From the NCBI GenBank assembly GCA_029379385.1, contig CM055607.1, positions 31,741,235 through 31,805,234 on the forward strand: a DNA stretch of 64,000 nucleotides, read 5' to 3'. The number at the start of each line of letters is the position of its first letter. Position 1 is the first letter of the stretch. The notes under the pieces are model-generated. The model ran no database searches and was not told the origin of the DNA. It was given only the letters and a program-made list of their open reading frames with translations. Position numbers and translations under genes: made by a program. Shown here piece after piece: positions 62,386-64,000 of this stretch. The DNA comes from Quillaja saponaria. Taxonomy: Eukaryota; Streptophyta; Magnoliopsida; Fabales; Quillajaceae.

Positions 62386-63062
62386 CTCTTAGTTGATCAT
62401 TTTCGACTCTCACTCCTCGCAGAGGAAAAAATACATAGGGACTTGAGGAAAGTGATGTAGCAAGGACAATCAATCCCTTCCCCAAAATCCCTAAAAATTT
62501 GGTTCTCCTCCCTTAAAATCTGGTTCTCCTCCTTTAAGAAAAGCTTCCCAAAAATCAGCTGCTCCACACAAACATTGAAGGGAAGCAATGAACAGCAAAA
62601 TTAGATAAGCAGCAGTACGTGAACAATTTCTCAAAATGAACAGGGAGCACAGTGATGGAAACCGCACTGTAGAATGTACAGTGAGGGGCTCTTTCACATT
62701 CTCAAAACTTGCTCTTTTAAAATGTATAGATATAAATAGATTCTCTTAGTTGATCATCTTCGACTCTCACTCCTCGTAGAAGAAAAAATACATAGGGACT
62801 TGAGGAAAGTGATGTAGCAAGGACAATCAATCCTTTCCCCAAAATCCCTAAAAATCTGGTTCTCCTCCTTTAAGAAAAGCTTCCCCAAAATCAGCTTCTC
62901 CACACAAACAATGAAGGGAAGCAATGAACAGAAAAATGAGGTAAGCAGCGTGAACAATTTCTCAAATGAACAGGGAGTATAGTGAGGAAAACCACAGTGT
63001 AAAATGTATAGTGAGGGGCTCCCTCACATTCTCAAAACTTACTCTTTTAAAATGTAGATAGA
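62386..63062 (-). repeat. Tandem duplication of the Helitron 5' end
   Basis: The block 62740-63062 and the block 62386-62730 are direct copies (shared ttctcttagttgatcat, aatacatagggacttgagg, ctcacattctcaaaactt). The inner block also ends, at about 62729-62730, in a TC-type 5' terminus (TCTATACATTTTAAAAGAG on the minus strand). Confidence 0.85.
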
Positions 63063-63309
63063 TAATATTTGGAAAGACACTAGATTTAAAAAAAAATAAA
63101 AATTAATAGCAATTTATTTCATTAAATTTGTACACAAAAATGTCCACCAAAGAACAATCATAGCGTCACAGTCCACTTGTTTATCCAATAACCACACAAT
63201 TTCGCAATTGTACTAGCTTTTTTATACTACGATATATATTAAAAGAAAAACATTTGAAGAGTTAATTATAAATTAAGATTGTACGTAAACTTGTTAGAGT
63301 TGAATGCAT

Positions 63310-64000
63310 TATATATATATATATATATATATATCAATAATTAATGTAAATATCAAGAAATTATTATTATTTTTTAAATTTAAACATATAATTATTTTTT
63401 AAAAATCTAAAGATAAGGAGAATTAATTATAATAATATTATAATCATAAAAACTATACTCTTGTATTTATTTTATTTCATTGTATTTTAAAAAAAATTAT
63501 TGATAATATAAATTATTGTAACTATTAAATTAAAAACTTGAGAAATTCAATATTATACTATTGATATATAGTTATTGAAAAATATAGTTTTGAATATTGA
63601 AGGAAGGGATAAAAAAAAAAAGCATTGTCATAAATAGTTACAATCATATTACTATTCAATAGCAAAAAATTTATGAAAGTAGTAAATAAAAAATATAATA
63701 TTTGAAGTGAAATAACAATTAAAAATATTTTTACTTGTAGAACTCATAGGTATTTATAAAATAAAATTTCTTCCATTAAGAAGTTAAACAACAATATATA
63801 AGCATGAAAACTATAACTCTAAATATTTTTTAATTTCATAGAATTTAAAATAAATTTGAGCAGGAATAAAAGATATTATAATTATTCGAAACTATTGGAA
63901 TAACTTTGAAAAAATAAAATATCTAATATGACATATAATGATAGAAAAAATAAATTTTTTTATGATATAAAAGGTTAACAACATTTATAATAATGAAAAC
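63310..64000. repeat. AT-rich repeat block at the right edge
   Basis: Starts with a TA microsatellite (63310-63334) and continues as very AT-rich DNA sharing motifs with 17836-18960 (tatagttattgaaaaa, aatattataatcat, aactatactctt). No coding potential. Confidence 0.5.

Larger units (their letters stand above)
57438..63062 (-). mobile_element. Helitron (5.6 kb, minus strand) with captured gene pieces
   Basis: Read on the minus strand, the element begins TCTATCTACATTTTAAAAGA at 63062 and ends with the hairpin CCCGTGCC-TAAT-GGCACGGG, then 11 nt ending in CTAG at 57438, the classic Helitron 3' end. It sits between host A and T. Copy A of the segmental duplication shows the empty site. No Rep/helicase ORF is visible, so it is non-autonomous. 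Most of the interior is AT-rich and non-coding, with exon-like fragments of a universal stress protein gene. Confidence 0.88.
52290..63310. repeat. Segmental duplication, copy B, split by two later insertions
   Basis: The three pieces 52290-52352, 56367-57437 and 63063-63310 together reproduce copy A. The gaps are filled by an LTR retrotransposon and a Helitron. After removing both, the join around the Helitron reads cttttatttata|taatatttggaaag, matching copy A except for one five-base repeat. Confidence 0.8.

Noticed and set aside
62252..62957. Short minus-strand frames with repeated FLKEENQIF-type peptides
   Set aside because: They lie in the tandemly duplicated Helitron 5' end. The similarity between them reflects DNA duplication, not a protein family.
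1..64000. tRNA, rRNA or CRISPR-type arrays
   Set aside because: No cloverleaf-like or rRNA segment was recognised. The only regular array is the minisatellite at 54886-55930, which has no unique spacers.

Overview
The window looks like nuclear DNA from a flowering plant, a core eudicot. Genes are split by short GT-AG introns, intergenic DNA is very AT-rich, and every recognisable protein belongs to a plant family. I cannot name the species from sequence alone. All exon joins below were made by reading splice signals and checking that the phase closes. None is supported by transcripts.

Layout. 1-959 (+): 3' half of a 2-oxoglutarate-dependent dioxygenase (2OGD) with a one-base frameshift. 1900-2907 (+): single-exon ATL RING-H2 ubiquitin ligase. 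4195-7380 (-): two-exon TPR protein with a mitochondrial-type N-terminus. 8328-13596 (-): nine-exon autophagy gene ATG9, 897 codons, with a duplicated block in its cytosolic tail. 20109-24379 (+): seven-exon CDT1 replication licensing factor behind two E2F-type promoter sites. 25214-25585 (+): small unrecognised ORF. 26905-28816 (+): dead 2OGD copy. 34172-41647 (+): eleven-exon LHW/bHLH155-type bHLH gene with an Arg-rich upstream ORF. 42311-43768 (-): ACC-oxidase-homolog 2OGD with a frameshift in exon 1.

43.8-64 kb is an accessory region dominated by mobile elements. It holds a small LTR element (45858-47880) whose 3' LTR is split by an inverted-repeat element, and three related genes or remnants for small secreted-type cysteine peptides (48949, 50842 and 57050, all minus strand). 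It also holds a direct segmental duplication: copy A is about 50085-51545, and copy B starts near 52300. Copy B was later broken by a 4.0-kb gypsy-like LTR element (52353-56366) carrying a 1-kb minisatellite, and by a 5.6-kb Helitron (57438-63062). Copy A preserves the unoccupied site for both insertions, so both sets of boundaries can be read almost to the base. The Helitron carries exon-like pieces of a universal stress protein gene.

The genes do not form a pathway. ATG9, CDT1, the TPR protein, the ATL and the bHLH are unrelated single-copy-like genes. The 2OGDs recur three times in varied states of decay. The most unusual content is the cysteine-peptide family and the nested-insertion record around it.
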